Source: Tautonia marina (GTDB lineage Bacteria > Planctomycetota > Planctomycetia > Isosphaerales > Isosphaeraceae). Taken from it: 64,000 nt of DNA. Both the position numbers and the translations under genes were made by a program. Positions 25,736-36,094 of this stretch are shown piece by piece (positions within the stretch are counted from its first letter, which is position 1; each line of letters opens with the position of its first letter). The notes under the pieces were generated by a model. That model did no database searches. It worked only from the letters and a program-made list of their open reading frames with translations, and had not been told where the DNA came from. Location of the stretch: NCBI RefSeq assembly GCF_009177065.1, contig NZ_WEZF01000014.1, positions 1 through 64,000 of the forward strand, given 5' to 3'.

Positions 25736-25755
25736 GTTATAATTTGCGTTATAAC
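25736..25755 (+). promoter_or_regulatory. Promoter -10 and palindromic operator of HigBA copy 2
   Basis: Identical to the site at 24845-24864, 891 bases downstream: GTTATAA-N6-TTATAAC with the TATAAT box in its left arm. Confidence 0.7.
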
Positions 25756-25776
25756 TCCAAACGCCTATCCATTTGG

Positions 25777-26112
25777 ATGGGCAACTCCCTAAAAGCCATC
25801 CGGGCATTCCCTGACGGGGCTCGTAAGCTTATTGGGGACGAGTTACAATCGATCGAGTTCGGAGGGATGCCGAGGAGCGCGAAACCCTTCAAGGGAGTCG
25901 GCCCTGGCGTTTTCGAACTGGCAGTGCAGTACGATACCGATGCCTACCGCACGGTGGTTGCCGTGCAACTCGGCGAGTGCATCTATGTGCTGCACGCCTT
26001 CAAGAAAAAATCCAAAGAGGGTATCGCGACTCCGAAGTCGGACGTGGACCTGATCAAACAGCGATACGCCGAGGCGGTATCGCTGGCCCGTCGTCGCGAA
26101 CAGGGATGCTAA
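25777..26112 (+). CDS. higB: HigB-like toxin, copy 2
   Basis: The predicted protein is identical to the product of 24886-25221, with the same motifs and the same uncertain start. As two functional copies are intact, either HigA can neutralise both toxins. Confidence 0.85.
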   Translation: MGNSLKAIRAFPDGARKLIGDELQSIEFGGMPRSAKPFKGVGPGVFELAVQYDTDAYRTVVAVQLGECIYVLHAFKKKSKEGIATPKSDVDLIKQRYAEAVSLARRREQGC

Positions 26113-26116
26113 ACCG

Positions 26117-26437
26117 ATGGAGATCGAATTCGAGGAAGGCTCGGGCAATGTCTTCGCCGACCTCGGATTCGAGGATGCCGAGGAACGGTTCGCGAGGGCG
26201 AAGCTGGGAGCGTGCGTCTTCCGGATCCTGGATGAGGCGGGGATGACCCCCGAGGCGATCGGGTCGCTGCTGAGCCTGTCGTCGGAGGAGGTCGCGCACC
26301 TCCTCGACGGCCATTTCAGCCGGTTCTCGACCGACACCCTGCTCGACTTCCTCAAACGGCTCGACCGCAAGGTCACCATCCGGATCACGCCGCACCACCC
26401 CGGCGAGCCGTACCACGACATCGCCCTTGGCCCTTGA
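26117..26437 (+). CDS. higA: HigA-like antitoxin, copy 2
   Basis: The predicted 106-residue protein is identical to the product of 25226-25546. It is the gene immediately before dnaN, 197 bases away and in the same direction, so read-through from the toxin-antitoxin promoter could reach dnaN; I see no strong terminator between them. Confidence 0.88.
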   Translation: MEIEFEEGSGNVFADLGFEDAEERFARAKLGACVFRILDEAGMTPEAIGSLLSLSSEEVAHLLDGHFSRFSTDTLLDFLKRLDRKVTIRITPHHPGEPYHDIALGP

Positions 26438-26634
26438 CCGGCCGTCAGCCCGCCTTGAGGCCGGTTAAGTTCTTTGGTATCATCGGGTTCTTCGGAATCC
26501 TCCCCTCGGGCCGAGCGAAGGTGCCGCGGCAGCGCGGGTTGCATCAACAGGTCGGGGGTTGAGTGATTTCTCGGAGCCGAGCCGCGCGGAAGCGGCCGGG
26601 ACATCGGACCCGAGGTCCAGGGCGGGGCGTCTCC

Positions 26635-27756
26635 ATGAAATTGCTGTGCGACCGCGAGCAATTGCTCGCTGCGTTCGGGGCCGTCGGCGGTGTGGTGCCG
26701 GCCCGGAGTCCCAAGCCGATCCTCCAGAACCTCAAGCTCGACGCCTCGCCGAACCAGGGCTCGACCCTGATGGCGACCGACCTGGAAGTCGGCATCCGCT
26801 TGAAGGTGCTGGGGGTCAAGGTCGATCAGCCCGGCTCGGTCATCCTCCCCCTGCAAAAGATGGGGCAGATCCTCCGCGCCAGCACCGGAGACGACGAGCT
26901 GGCCCTTGAAGTCGAGGGGGAAACCCTGGTCGTCCGCGGCCACCGCTCCGAGTTCAAGCTCCCGGCCGAAGACCCGAGCCTCTTCCCCGACCCGCCCGAC
27001 TTCCACGCCGAGACCGGCTACCGCATCTCCCCGGCCGACCTCCGCCGCGCCGTCCGCCGCACCAGCTTCGCCACCGACCCCGACAGCACCCGATACGCCC
27101 TCGCCGGCGTCCTGATGGAGCCGGGGCCCGAGTCGATCACCATGGTCGGTACCGACGGCCGCCGGATGGCCCGCCAGATCATCCCCTGCGAACCCGAAGG
27201 CGAGGCCGAAGTTCCGAGCCAGGCCCCGGTCATCCCGGTCAAGGCCCTCCGCCTCATCGAGCGCAACCTCGACGACGACGAGCCGGCCCGAATCGCCGTG
27301 CAGGACGGCACCGCCGTGCTCGTCCGGACCGGCCGCGCGGTCATCTACAGCCGGCTCGTCGAAGGCCGGTTCCCGAACTACAAGGCCGTCATGCCCAGCA
27401 GCTACGAGTGCCGGATCCCCTTCACCGAGGTCGATCCGTTGCTCTCGGCCGTCGAGCAGGCGGCCATCGTCACCAGCAAGGAGAGCCGAGGGGTCGACTT
27501 CCAGTTCGGCGACGGCCTGCTCAAACTCGCCAGCCAGACGGCCGACATCGGCGAGTCGCACGTCGAGCTGCCCATCACCTACGACGGCAAGGACGTGGCC
27601 ATCACCTTCGACGCCACCTATCTGATCGAGGCCCTCAAGACCCTCGACCCCTCGCAGCCGATCGCCGCCGAGCTGATCGACCACAAAAGCGCCGCCGTGT
27701 TCAAGACCGAAGACCAATATACCTATGTCGTGATGCCCCTGAACCGCGACCGCTAA
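26635..27756 (+). CDS. dnaN: DNA polymerase III sliding clamp subunit beta
   Basis: A 373-residue protein with standard clamp length and features: 'MKLLCDREQLLAAFGAVGGVVPARSPKPILQNLKL' at the start (about 35 residues), 'TDLEVGIRL' near residue 45, 'RISPADLRRAVRRTSFATDPDSTRYALAGVLME' opening the second domain, and the canonical C-terminus ending VVMPLNRDR. Three clamp domains are present. The true start is the ATG at 26635. An open frame from 26563 adds residues encoded by the repeat leader and should not be used. dnaN is followed by dciA and gyrB in the same direction, a replication-gene cluster often close to oriC, though dnaA is not in the window. Confidence 0.96.
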   Translation: MKLLCDREQLLAAFGAVGGVVPARSPKPILQNLKLDASPNQGSTLMATDLEVGIRLKVLGVKVDQPGSVILPLQKMGQILRASTGDDELALEVEGETLVVRGHRSEFKLPAEDPSLFPDPPDFHAETGYRISPADLRRAVRRTSFATDPDSTRYALAGVLMEPGPESITMVGTDGRRMARQIIPCEPEGEAEVPSQAPVIPVKALRLIERNLDDDEPARIAVQDGTAVLVRTGRAVIYSRLVEGRFPNYKAVMPSSYECRIPFTEVDPLLSAVEQAAIVTSKESRGVDFQFGDGLLKLASQTADIGESHVELPITYDGKDVAITFDATYLIEALKTLDPSQPIAAELIDHKSAAVFKTEDQYTYVVMPLNRDR

Positions 27757-27847
27757 GCTTGGGCACTTCGGAGCCAGATCATCGGCCAGGTGGGGGCGGG
27801 CGGAGCGTGCCCCATCCGCTTGCCAAATGCGGGGTTGAGACGTTACA

Positions 27848-28189
27848 ATGAAAAAGCGTACACATCGAGAACGCCCCCAGGGGGGCGGAGGTCCGACCCC
27901 CCTGGCCGAGACGCTCGGCTCGCTGTTCGCCGCTCGAGGATACGCCCGAACCCGAGCCCTCAGCGAGCTGGAAGCCGCCTGGGAATCGGCCGTCGGGGCC
28001 GACCTGGTCGCCCGAACCCGCCTCGGTGGCGTCCGCCACGGGGTCCTGAGCGTCACGGTCGCTCACCCGACGCTCCTGGAGGAACTCTCCGCGTTCCGCA
28101 AGCCGTCCATCCTCGCCACCTTGCGGCGCGAGGCCCCCGGCACCCCGGTCCTCGATATCCGCTTCCGGGTCGGTCCCGTCGAATCGTGA
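27848..28189 (+). CDS. dciA: DUF721 / DciA-type replicative helicase loader
   Basis: A 113-residue protein of the DUF721 family: 'PLAETLGSLFAARGYARTRALSELEAAWESAVGADLVART', then 'RLGGVRHGVLSVTVAHPTLLEELSAFRKPSILATLR', matching DciA, the ancestral DnaB helicase operator. Its position between dnaN and gyrB is typical. A short basic, Gly-rich N-terminal tail precedes the domain. Confidence 0.88.
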   Translation: MKKRTHRERPQGGGGPTPLAETLGSLFAARGYARTRALSELEAAWESAVGADLVARTRLGGVRHGVLSVTVAHPTLLEELSAFRKPSILATLRREAPGTPVLDIRFRVGPVES

Positions 28190-28285
28190 TCGTAACCGTG
28201 ACCGCTCGCTGGTCGATCGACGACGCTCCCGAACCGACCCGAACCCCGCCTTGCACGTTGCTTGCTTGCTCTTCAGCCTTTTTGA

Positions 28286-30931
<2,646 letters not shown>

Positions 30932-31020
30932 CCGGCAGACGGCCCCGGTCATTTCCCCCTGGGGCCGATCCGATCGTCACGGCTTGCCCTCCAATCGGAT
31001 GGAACCAGGAGAGTCGAAGC

Positions 31021-31551
31021 ATGCGTGTTTATCGATTTCGACTCAGCGGCTTGATGCTCATCGTCGCGGTGGTGGCCCTGAACCTGGCCATTGGCATGGC
31101 CCTTTTCTCCCGCGATATATCCCTCCTGTTTCGGATCGCTCTGATCGGGATTGCGCTGCAAGTCGGGCTCGTCGCGTGGGTCCGGGGCCGAAACCGTCCC
31201 TTCTGGGCGGGGTTTATGGCGTTCGGCCTGCTGAGCGCCCTCTCCTGCGCCCTGGCCTTCGGCCCCCGGTTCGAGATCGTCACCGATGCGACGGGGTCTC
31301 GGCCCGTCGAAGTCGCCCCCGCCTCGGCGATGTGGCAGGCGTGGGAGGGCTATGATCGGCTCTGGGTTTCGCGGCTCGAACCCGTCGTGTTCCCTTACCT
31401 TCAGCTTCCGGAGCCTCCGTTGCCGATCGTGATCGCCTGGGTGACGACGATCATCCTGGCCTCGGCCGTCCCTCATGCGTTGATCGCGATCGCAGGCGGC
31501 CTGATCACCCGCGCCTCTGCCCGACGATTCCGGTCGAGGGTCGGTTCGTAA
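31021..31551 (+). CDS. Hypothetical membrane protein
   Basis: A 176-residue protein with four likely membrane helices: about 8-28 (LSGLMLIVAVVALNLAIGMAL), 35-55, 60-80 and 135-160. The 'FRLSGLMLIVAVVALNLAI' start is typical of a group of small planctomycete membrane proteins. Residues 85-125 are a periplasmic or cytosolic loop. Function unknown. It follows gyrB and precedes another small membrane protein by 8 bases, so the two are probably co-transcribed. Confidence 0.7.
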   Translation: MRVYRFRLSGLMLIVAVVALNLAIGMALFSRDISLLFRIALIGIALQVGLVAWVRGRNRPFWAGFMAFGLLSALSCALAFGPRFEIVTDATGSRPVEVAPASAMWQAWEGYDRLWVSRLEPVVFPYLQLPEPPLPIVIAWVTTIILASAVPHALIAIAGGLITRASARRFRSRVGS

Positions 31552-31559
31552 GTCGTGTC

Positions 31560-31805
31560 TTGAAACGGAAATGGCGTCCGCCCCTCGCCCTGCCGGCCGT
31601 CGGGCTGTTTGTTGCCGGGGCGGGCTTCGCCTACGACCTCGCCTTCGCGGGGATCCCGTACCCGGATCCGACCCCGGAGATGGCGGCCCGATACCGCTTC
31701 CATTCCCGCATCGCCTCGGCGGCCGAATGGTCCGGCGCGGCGGTTGTCCTGGTCGGTATGCTGTCCCTCGCGTTGCGGGCGGCCTGGCGGCGGGTGTCCC
31801 CCTGA
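31560..31805 (+). CDS. Small hypothetical membrane protein
   Basis: An 81-residue protein starting at a TTG, with two membrane helices (about 8-30 and 55-76) and a loop containing 'GIPYPDPTPEMAARYRFHSRIAS'. I recall similar small planctomycete proteins without known function. It lies 8 bases downstream of the preceding membrane-protein gene. Confidence 0.6.
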   Translation: MKRKWRPPLALPAVGLFVAGAGFAYDLAFAGIPYPDPTPEMAARYRFHSRIASAAEWSGAAVVLVGMLSLALRAAWRRVSP

Positions 31806-31836
31806 TCGCCCTTCTCGGGCGATCCGAGAGGCTCGA

Positions 31837-32787
31837 TCACCCCTCCCACCGTTGCTGCAACCGCTCCAAGAGCGGCTCGTACAGCTCCTTCCCCCGCAGC
31901 GCCTGCCGCCAGCGATCGGGAATCGCGTCGATCCCGTCTCTCAACCCTGCCAGTCCTCCGGCCACGCACGCCGTGGTATCGGTATCATGGCCAAGAGCAA
32001 TGGCGGATTTGACCACGCCTTCATACGAGGGTTCTTCCATCGCCAGGCGGCTCGACCGCAGGCAATCGACCACATAGCCGGTCCCCTTGCCCGAGGGGGG
32101 CTCGTCGGGCCGGATCGCCCCTTCGAGTTCGAGCATCAAGATCGACTCATAATCGCAAAGCGTTCGCATGGTCCGCACCGCCTCGCGCCACGGGTCGGCC
32201 GCGCCGTCGAGGATCCGACGTGCCCAGAGGCAGTACAGGGCGCAACTCGCCTGCGACCGCGCATGCCCGTGCGTCAGCTTCGACTGCAAGCAGGCCAGGT
32301 CGATCAGTTCCACATCCGTCCCTTGATGCCAGAGCGCCAGCGGCAAGACGCGCATCAACGACCCGTTGCCGTTGTCCCGCTCGCCATGCGGCCCGGCCAT
32401 CGCCGCCGGAATCCCCTCGCGAAGGTTCTGCAAGGCCCGGCTCGTGGTGATCCCGATGTCAAACACCTTACCGCCCACGGCCATGAAGCCGTGTTCATAC
32501 CAATCGAGCAGCTTGCGTCCAAGATCCTCCAGGTCCAGCTGCCCGCAGTCGAGCAACGACGCCAGCAAACAGAGCGCCTGCGCCCCGTCGTCCGACCACG
32601 TTCCCGGCGGCACCCCCGCATGAGCCCTCCGGAACCCCTCCGGCGGCTCCATCTCGATCGCCTCAACCGGCGGTAAATCGCCCGGCGCGTGGAACTCGTA
32701 CGGCACGCCCAGCGCGTCACCCACCAGGAGGCCGATCAATCCCCCTTCCAACCGATCGAGCAACCCTGGTGGCGTTTCGGCTTCCAT
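31837..32787 (-). CDS. ADP-ribosylglycohydrolase family protein
   Basis: A 316-residue protein of the ARH/DraG fold: 'GGLIGLLVGDALGVPYE' at the N-terminus, 'GTWSDDGAQALCLLAS' (binuclear metal site, WSDDG in place of the usual WTDDT), 'RDNGNGSLMRVLPLAL' and C-terminal 'ALGHDTDTTACVAGGLAG', all metal-binding motifs. It would remove ADP-ribose from proteins or small molecules; the substrate is unknown. No ADP-ribosyltransferase is encoded nearby. Confidence 0.9.
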   Translation of the reverse strand: MEAETPPGLLDRLEGGLIGLLVGDALGVPYEFHAPGDLPPVEAIEMEPPEGFRRAHAGVPPGTWSDDGAQALCLLASLLDCGQLDLEDLGRKLLDWYEHGFMAVGGKVFDIGITTSRALQNLREGIPAAMAGPHGERDNGNGSLMRVLPLALWHQGTDVELIDLACLQSKLTHGHARSQASCALYCLWARRILDGAADPWREAVRTMRTLCDYESILMLELEGAIRPDEPPSGKGTGYVVDCLRSSRLAMEEPSYEGVVKSAIALGHDTDTTACVAGGLAGLRDGIDAIPDRWRQALRGKELYEPLLERLQQRWEG

Positions 32788-32874
32788 GAATCAGTCCTGG
32801 TCCGATCGATCCCTGGTTTCCCAATGACACACCCCCTGGCGAGCTTACCCGATCCGCTCACGTCGGGAAACGAC

Positions 32875-32911
32875 GATGCCCTACCACCAGCATGCTGGAA
32901 GGCAGGGCATC
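32875..32911. terminator. Hairpin downstream of the PEP-CTERM gene
   Basis: GATGCCCT and AGGGCATC pair around a 21-base loop that itself contains CCAGCATGCTGG. It lies 54 bases after the stop of the minus-strand PEP-CTERM gene and before the next minus-strand gene. It lacks a T-tract. Confidence 0.45.
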
Positions 32912-32964
32912 GAGGGGCATGGGTGTCGCGTTTCCGATGGGATCAAGGCGGGCAGAATCAGCCG

Positions 32965-33777
32965 TCAGGCTGCGGCGTTCAACGATCGGTGGCGCTGGAT
33001 GACCCGAACCAGACCAATCGTTGCCACGCAGCCCAGGGCCATCACCAGGGTCGACGGCTCGGGGACTGCGTTCACCCCCTCCGAGCCCTCCTCATCGCTG
33101 TCTGGTGGTGTCTGCAGGGTTCCGTAGAAGCTCGGCTCAGAGAGCGATGTCCCGTACTGGAATTTCACGCTCTGGATGTGGGAGAGACTGAACCCACTGC
33201 CTACCGTGATGGCAAACGTCAGGGTGTCTCGAACCAGCGGGGTCGAATCGACCGCATTATTGCCGTCGCCAGGGTTGTATCCGGCATTGATGAGACCGAA
33301 GTTAAACCCTCCCGTGCCCTCTCCCGTGTTGACGATGTTGCCGTTGAAGATCCCGAACCCCGCGGTTCCGAGACCCTCGGACGGCTTGAGCTGCCAGCCC
33401 CCCAACGTCCCGGTGTAGTCCTTCTTCGAGCCGTCGACCGCCAGGTTCGGGTTGGCCGGCCCCGAGTAGTTGACCAGCTCCGAGGCATACGCCGTCAGCA
33501 GGTTGAAAGGGTTCGGCGTCGGATTGATGTCGACCAGCAGCGCCGTCAAGACACTGCTCGGCACGGTCTGGTTTGCCCCATACGTCTGGAGCGAAGTGTT
33601 TTTCAGAACAATCGAGAGCGTTGAATCGCTCAGCGAAAACTCGGCCGAGGCGGCCAGGGCATGATTCGCCGAGGAGTTCGTGCCCGAGCCCAGGTACAGG
33701 CCCGCCTGACACGGCTCAGAGGCGACCGTGAGTATCACCAGGGCACCCCACAGAGCGCCTTGTCCGCGCAAAACCAT
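32965..33777 (-). CDS. PEP-CTERM sorting domain-containing secreted protein
   Basis: A 270-residue exported protein. The signal peptide spans 1-25 (...ALVILTVASEPCQA). The body is rich in Ser, Thr, Asn and Gly beta strands. The C-terminus has the sorting signal VPEPSTLVMALG followed by a hydrophobic helix and an Arg/His tail (about 240-265), which is processed by an exosortase. It is probably surface- or matrix-associated. No exosortase is encoded in this window. Confidence 0.9.
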   Translation of the reverse strand: MVLRGQGALWGALVILTVASEPCQAGLYLGSGTNSSANHALAASAEFSLSDSTLSIVLKNTSLQTYGANQTVPSSVLTALLVDINPTPNPFNLLTAYASELVNYSGPANPNLAVDGSKKDYTGTLGGWQLKPSEGLGTAGFGIFNGNIVNTGEGTGGFNFGLINAGYNPGDGNNAVDSTPLVRDTLTFAITVGSGFSLSHIQSVKFQYGTSLSEPSFYGTLQTPPDSDEEGSEGVNAVPEPSTLVMALGCVATIGLVRVIQRHRSLNAAA

Positions 33778-34354
33778 CGAAGAGACTCCCCAGTCTTGGA
33801 GCCGTCACCGTGCGTCATCGCAAATGGTCGCCGTCGTGGCGATCTCGCGCTCGTTCCCGTCAACTCGAAGGGGTCTGAGAACCGCCGGACGACGCAAGCC
33901 CTCGCGCCGATCCGACGAAGTCCCGCCTTCAAGCCACGGAACTCCGCTCAATGCAACCGCAACCGTGCTTGATCTCAAACACCCCAGAACTCACTGAGTT
34001 CTTGCAAGGGTGCATTTCTCTCGCCCGCCATTCTTTCGTTCCCACCCGGTGGGTTCAAGAGCCCCCTTCCGAATGTTCACGAAACGTTGTCAGGACGCAA
34101 CATTCCTGTCTCCTCCTTGCATCATCCCGCGCACCAAAGCAGCCCGGCCCGATCCTCTCTCTCATGAGTCCGAACCGGGCCGGGCGGGTTGAGCAGGAAT
34201 TGCCCGCGCTCCATCGAGACCGTTTTCATTCCGACCATCGAGCGCGGTTGGTTGTGTTGTGTGCAACTGGACCGTTTAGAGCTGGCGCCGGCTCGATCAT
34301 CGTCCGAGTCGAGGGCGAAAAGCCGGTCGGGGTCTGAGTTCAACACTCGTCTGA
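33778..34354. other. 577-base intergenic region with a short perfect hairpin
   Basis: The region separates the start of the PEP-CTERM gene from the 3' end of the deaminase gene. It holds AGAACTCA-C-TGAGTTCT (33986-34002), an 8 bp dyad that could be an operator. The open frames here look unlike proteins. I see nothing else in it. Confidence 0.45.
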
Positions 34355-34822
34355 TCAGTACGCGCGGCCTCGGGCGGCCTTCCAGGTGTCGAAGAGGGCG
34401 CGGCACTCGTCGCGGAGGGGGCCGGGCTCGACGAGGATCGGGCTGCCTCCCTGGCGGGCGAGGGAGGCGGCCGGAACGCTCAGTTCGGAAAAACCGGCGG
34501 CATCGGCATCGGCAATCGAGGCGCCAAAGATCACCCGATCGACCCGGGCCCAGTGCGAGGCAGCCAGGCACATCGGGCAGGGCTCGCAGGTCGTGTACAG
34601 GGTCGATCCGGTGAGGTCAATTCGTTCGAGGCTCCGGCAGGCGATCCGGATGGCGTTCACCTCGGCATGAGCGGTCGGGTCGGTGTCTTGCCAGACCGTG
34701 TTGTGCGCCTCGGCAACAATCTGACCCTCCCGCACGATCACCGAGCCGAAGGGCGACTGCCCGTTTGCGATTCCCTTGCGGCAGATCTCCACCGCCCGGC
34801 GCATGAACGCCTCGTGATCCAT
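34355..34822 (-). CDS. Nucleoside/tRNA-type deaminase (CMP/dCMP deaminase fold)
   Basis: A 155-residue zinc deaminase. The active site HAE lies at His52/Glu54 (TAHAEVNAI) and PCPMC at Cys82/Cys85, with 'GQSPFGSVIV' before them. The sequence 'PFGSVIVREGQIVAEAHNTVWQDTDPTAHAEVNAIR' is closest to guanine-deaminase-like and nucleoside deaminases rather than TadA, but the substrate is uncertain. The ATG at 34822 begins the conserved domain. Confidence 0.87.
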   Translation of the reverse strand: MDHEAFMRRAVEICRKGIANGQSPFGSVIVREGQIVAEAHNTVWQDTDPTAHAEVNAIRIACRSLERIDLTGSTLYTTCEPCPMCLAASHWARVDRVIFGASIADADAAGFSELSVPAASLARQGGSPILVEPGPLRDECRALFDTWKAARGRAY

Positions 34823-35591
34823 CGTCCCAGGTCCCTTCTGACGTCCGCCAGACGCCCCAGAGCCGCTCTTCGCGGGCCAACCCCGCCAACCACCGGACCG
34901 CGATCGAGGATCACCATACCGGATGGCTCCCTCCTCGGTCCAGAAGACCGGCACGCTGACCCTCCACTCGGTCTTCCGCGAGGAGCGTTCGTCGACTCGA
35001 CTGCTCCCCATCCTGCATCTTGGCAACTTACGCCATTGCTCCTTGTGTTCCGCTTCCTTTCGTTTCTTTTCGTTCTGAGAACGTAAATGAACGGTAGAAA
35101 ATCATCGTCTTCTTCGGAGAGAGGCCTCCGACGTGTTGACGGTCGCAACCTCAATACGCGAACTCGTTCTTCTGAAAGGAGTTAGGAAACACCGTCCAGA
35201 AAACTTCCCAGGGGAAAACCCGTTAACCTTTCTGTCGCGCCCTCCGGCATGGTCCGGGGTTCTCGTGGGTCCGACCACGGAGCGCGAATCCCCTGGTGTT
35301 CACCCTCCGGGCGCCATCCGCGAAGGCGCGACGCGCCATCAACGGGTTTTCCCCTGGTCGGTGTTGACGGCGGATCGGGACACCTGATCACCTGGACCAG
35401 GAGAAGCGGGTTCGGAATTTCCCACGCTTGGCATTCTCTTTGCATCCAGATCAAGGGTGAGTTTGGTCCTGCTGGTCGCCATTCGACCGGCTGTGATCAC
35501 GGCCGGCGTGATCCCCCCCGTCGAAGCCACCGGCAGCGACCCCATCGGGAGACGCTCCCAATCCCTTCACTCAAGCGTTGAGGAACGAATC
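34823..35591. other. 769-base gene-poor region
   Basis: Between the deaminase start and the DUF1328 gene I find no convincing gene. It contains a 150 bp element with perfect inverted ends (35208-35357), described separately. The promoter of the DUF1328 gene must lie in its last 200 bases, but no consensus box stands out. Confidence 0.45.
35208..35357. repeat. MITE-like element with 17 bp perfect terminal inverted repeats
   Basis: CCAGGGGAAAACCCGTT at 35208-35224 is exactly the reverse complement of AACGGGTTTTCCCCTGG at 35341-35357. Just inside, TGTCGCGCC (from 35232) and GGCGCGACG (from 35324) extend the symmetry. The 150 bp element has no coding capacity. Confidence 0.75.
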
Positions 35592-35777
35592 ATGAGTTTG
35601 CTCTGGTGGGCCTTGATTGCTGCGGTCGTCGCGATCATTTCCGGTGCCCTCGGTTTCACGGGAGTGGCATCGGGTGCGGCGACCATCGCCCGGGTCCTGT
35701 TCGGGATCTTCCTGATTCTGGCCCTGATCCTGCTGCTCATGGCACTGCTCGCCGGGGCCGCCGTGGCCGCGGTCTAG
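35592..35777 (+). CDS. DUF1328 family small membrane protein (YtjA-like)
   Basis: A 61-residue protein with two membrane helices: 'LLWWALIAAVVAIISGALGFTG' and 'IARVLFGIFLILALILLLMALLAG'. This is the compact pattern of DUF1328/YtjA, often stress-induced. The ATG at 35592 follows AGGAACGAATC. The family usually has 50-60 residues, so this gene is complete. Confidence 0.88.
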   Translation: MSLLWWALIAAVVAIISGALGFTGVASGAATIARVLFGIFLILALILLLMALLAGAAVAAV

Positions 35778-36094
35778 CAGGCGCGAAACGGGGTCTGGTG
35801 ACAGGTCCACGCACGGGGCCGCTGGTGCAAGCTCGCCCGGCAATCGCCCCTGGTTCCGACCTGTCACGACTCCGATCGCCTCCCCTTGGTTTCGCCGGAA
35901 TCACCGCCTGGAGCACGCGAGGAGCAACTCTCTCGCAATCCTTCGCGCCTTACGCCCAATTTGGTGCGTAAGCGGCGTAATGGGCGCTTCTTCCTCCTCG
36001 CCTTCCTGGGATCGCCGTGGTGGCGTATGATCCCGAGCGGAATGGCCTCGGGCTTCGAATCGTTTCAGGCTCGACTGTGTGGGAGGTTGCGGGC
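35778..36094. other. 317-base intergenic region
   Basis: It holds a short stem CTTACGC...GCGTAAG (35949-35972) with a second, overlapping GGCGTAA, which may act as a terminator for the DUF1328 gene or an operator. GGGAGG at 36081-36086 is the ribosome-binding site of the glycosyltransferase gene. Otherwise nothing is recognised. Confidence 0.4.

Larger units (their letters stand above)
24549..26634 (+). repeat. Tandem array of HigBA units with 891 bp period
   Basis: The unit contains leader, palindromic operator, higB and higA, and recurs with an exact period of 891 bases: CAAACGGCTC of higA lies at 24571, 25462 and 26353. There is one partial unit, two complete units that encode identical proteins, and a final leader-only segment (26438-26634) that runs into dnaN. 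One A-to-G change distinguishes the last leader (position about 26509). Identity of the copies implies a recent duplication or ongoing gene conversion. Confidence 0.92.

Noticed and set aside
24640-26640. Possible oriC next to dnaN
   Set aside because: dnaN and gyrB are often origin-proximal, but I found no DnaA-box cluster (TTATCCACA-like) or AT-rich unwinding region, and dnaA is absent.
25843-28056. Minus-strand open frame spanning higBA, dnaN and dciA
   Set aside because: It crosses several well-supported genes on the other strand and itself contains repeat-derived sequence.
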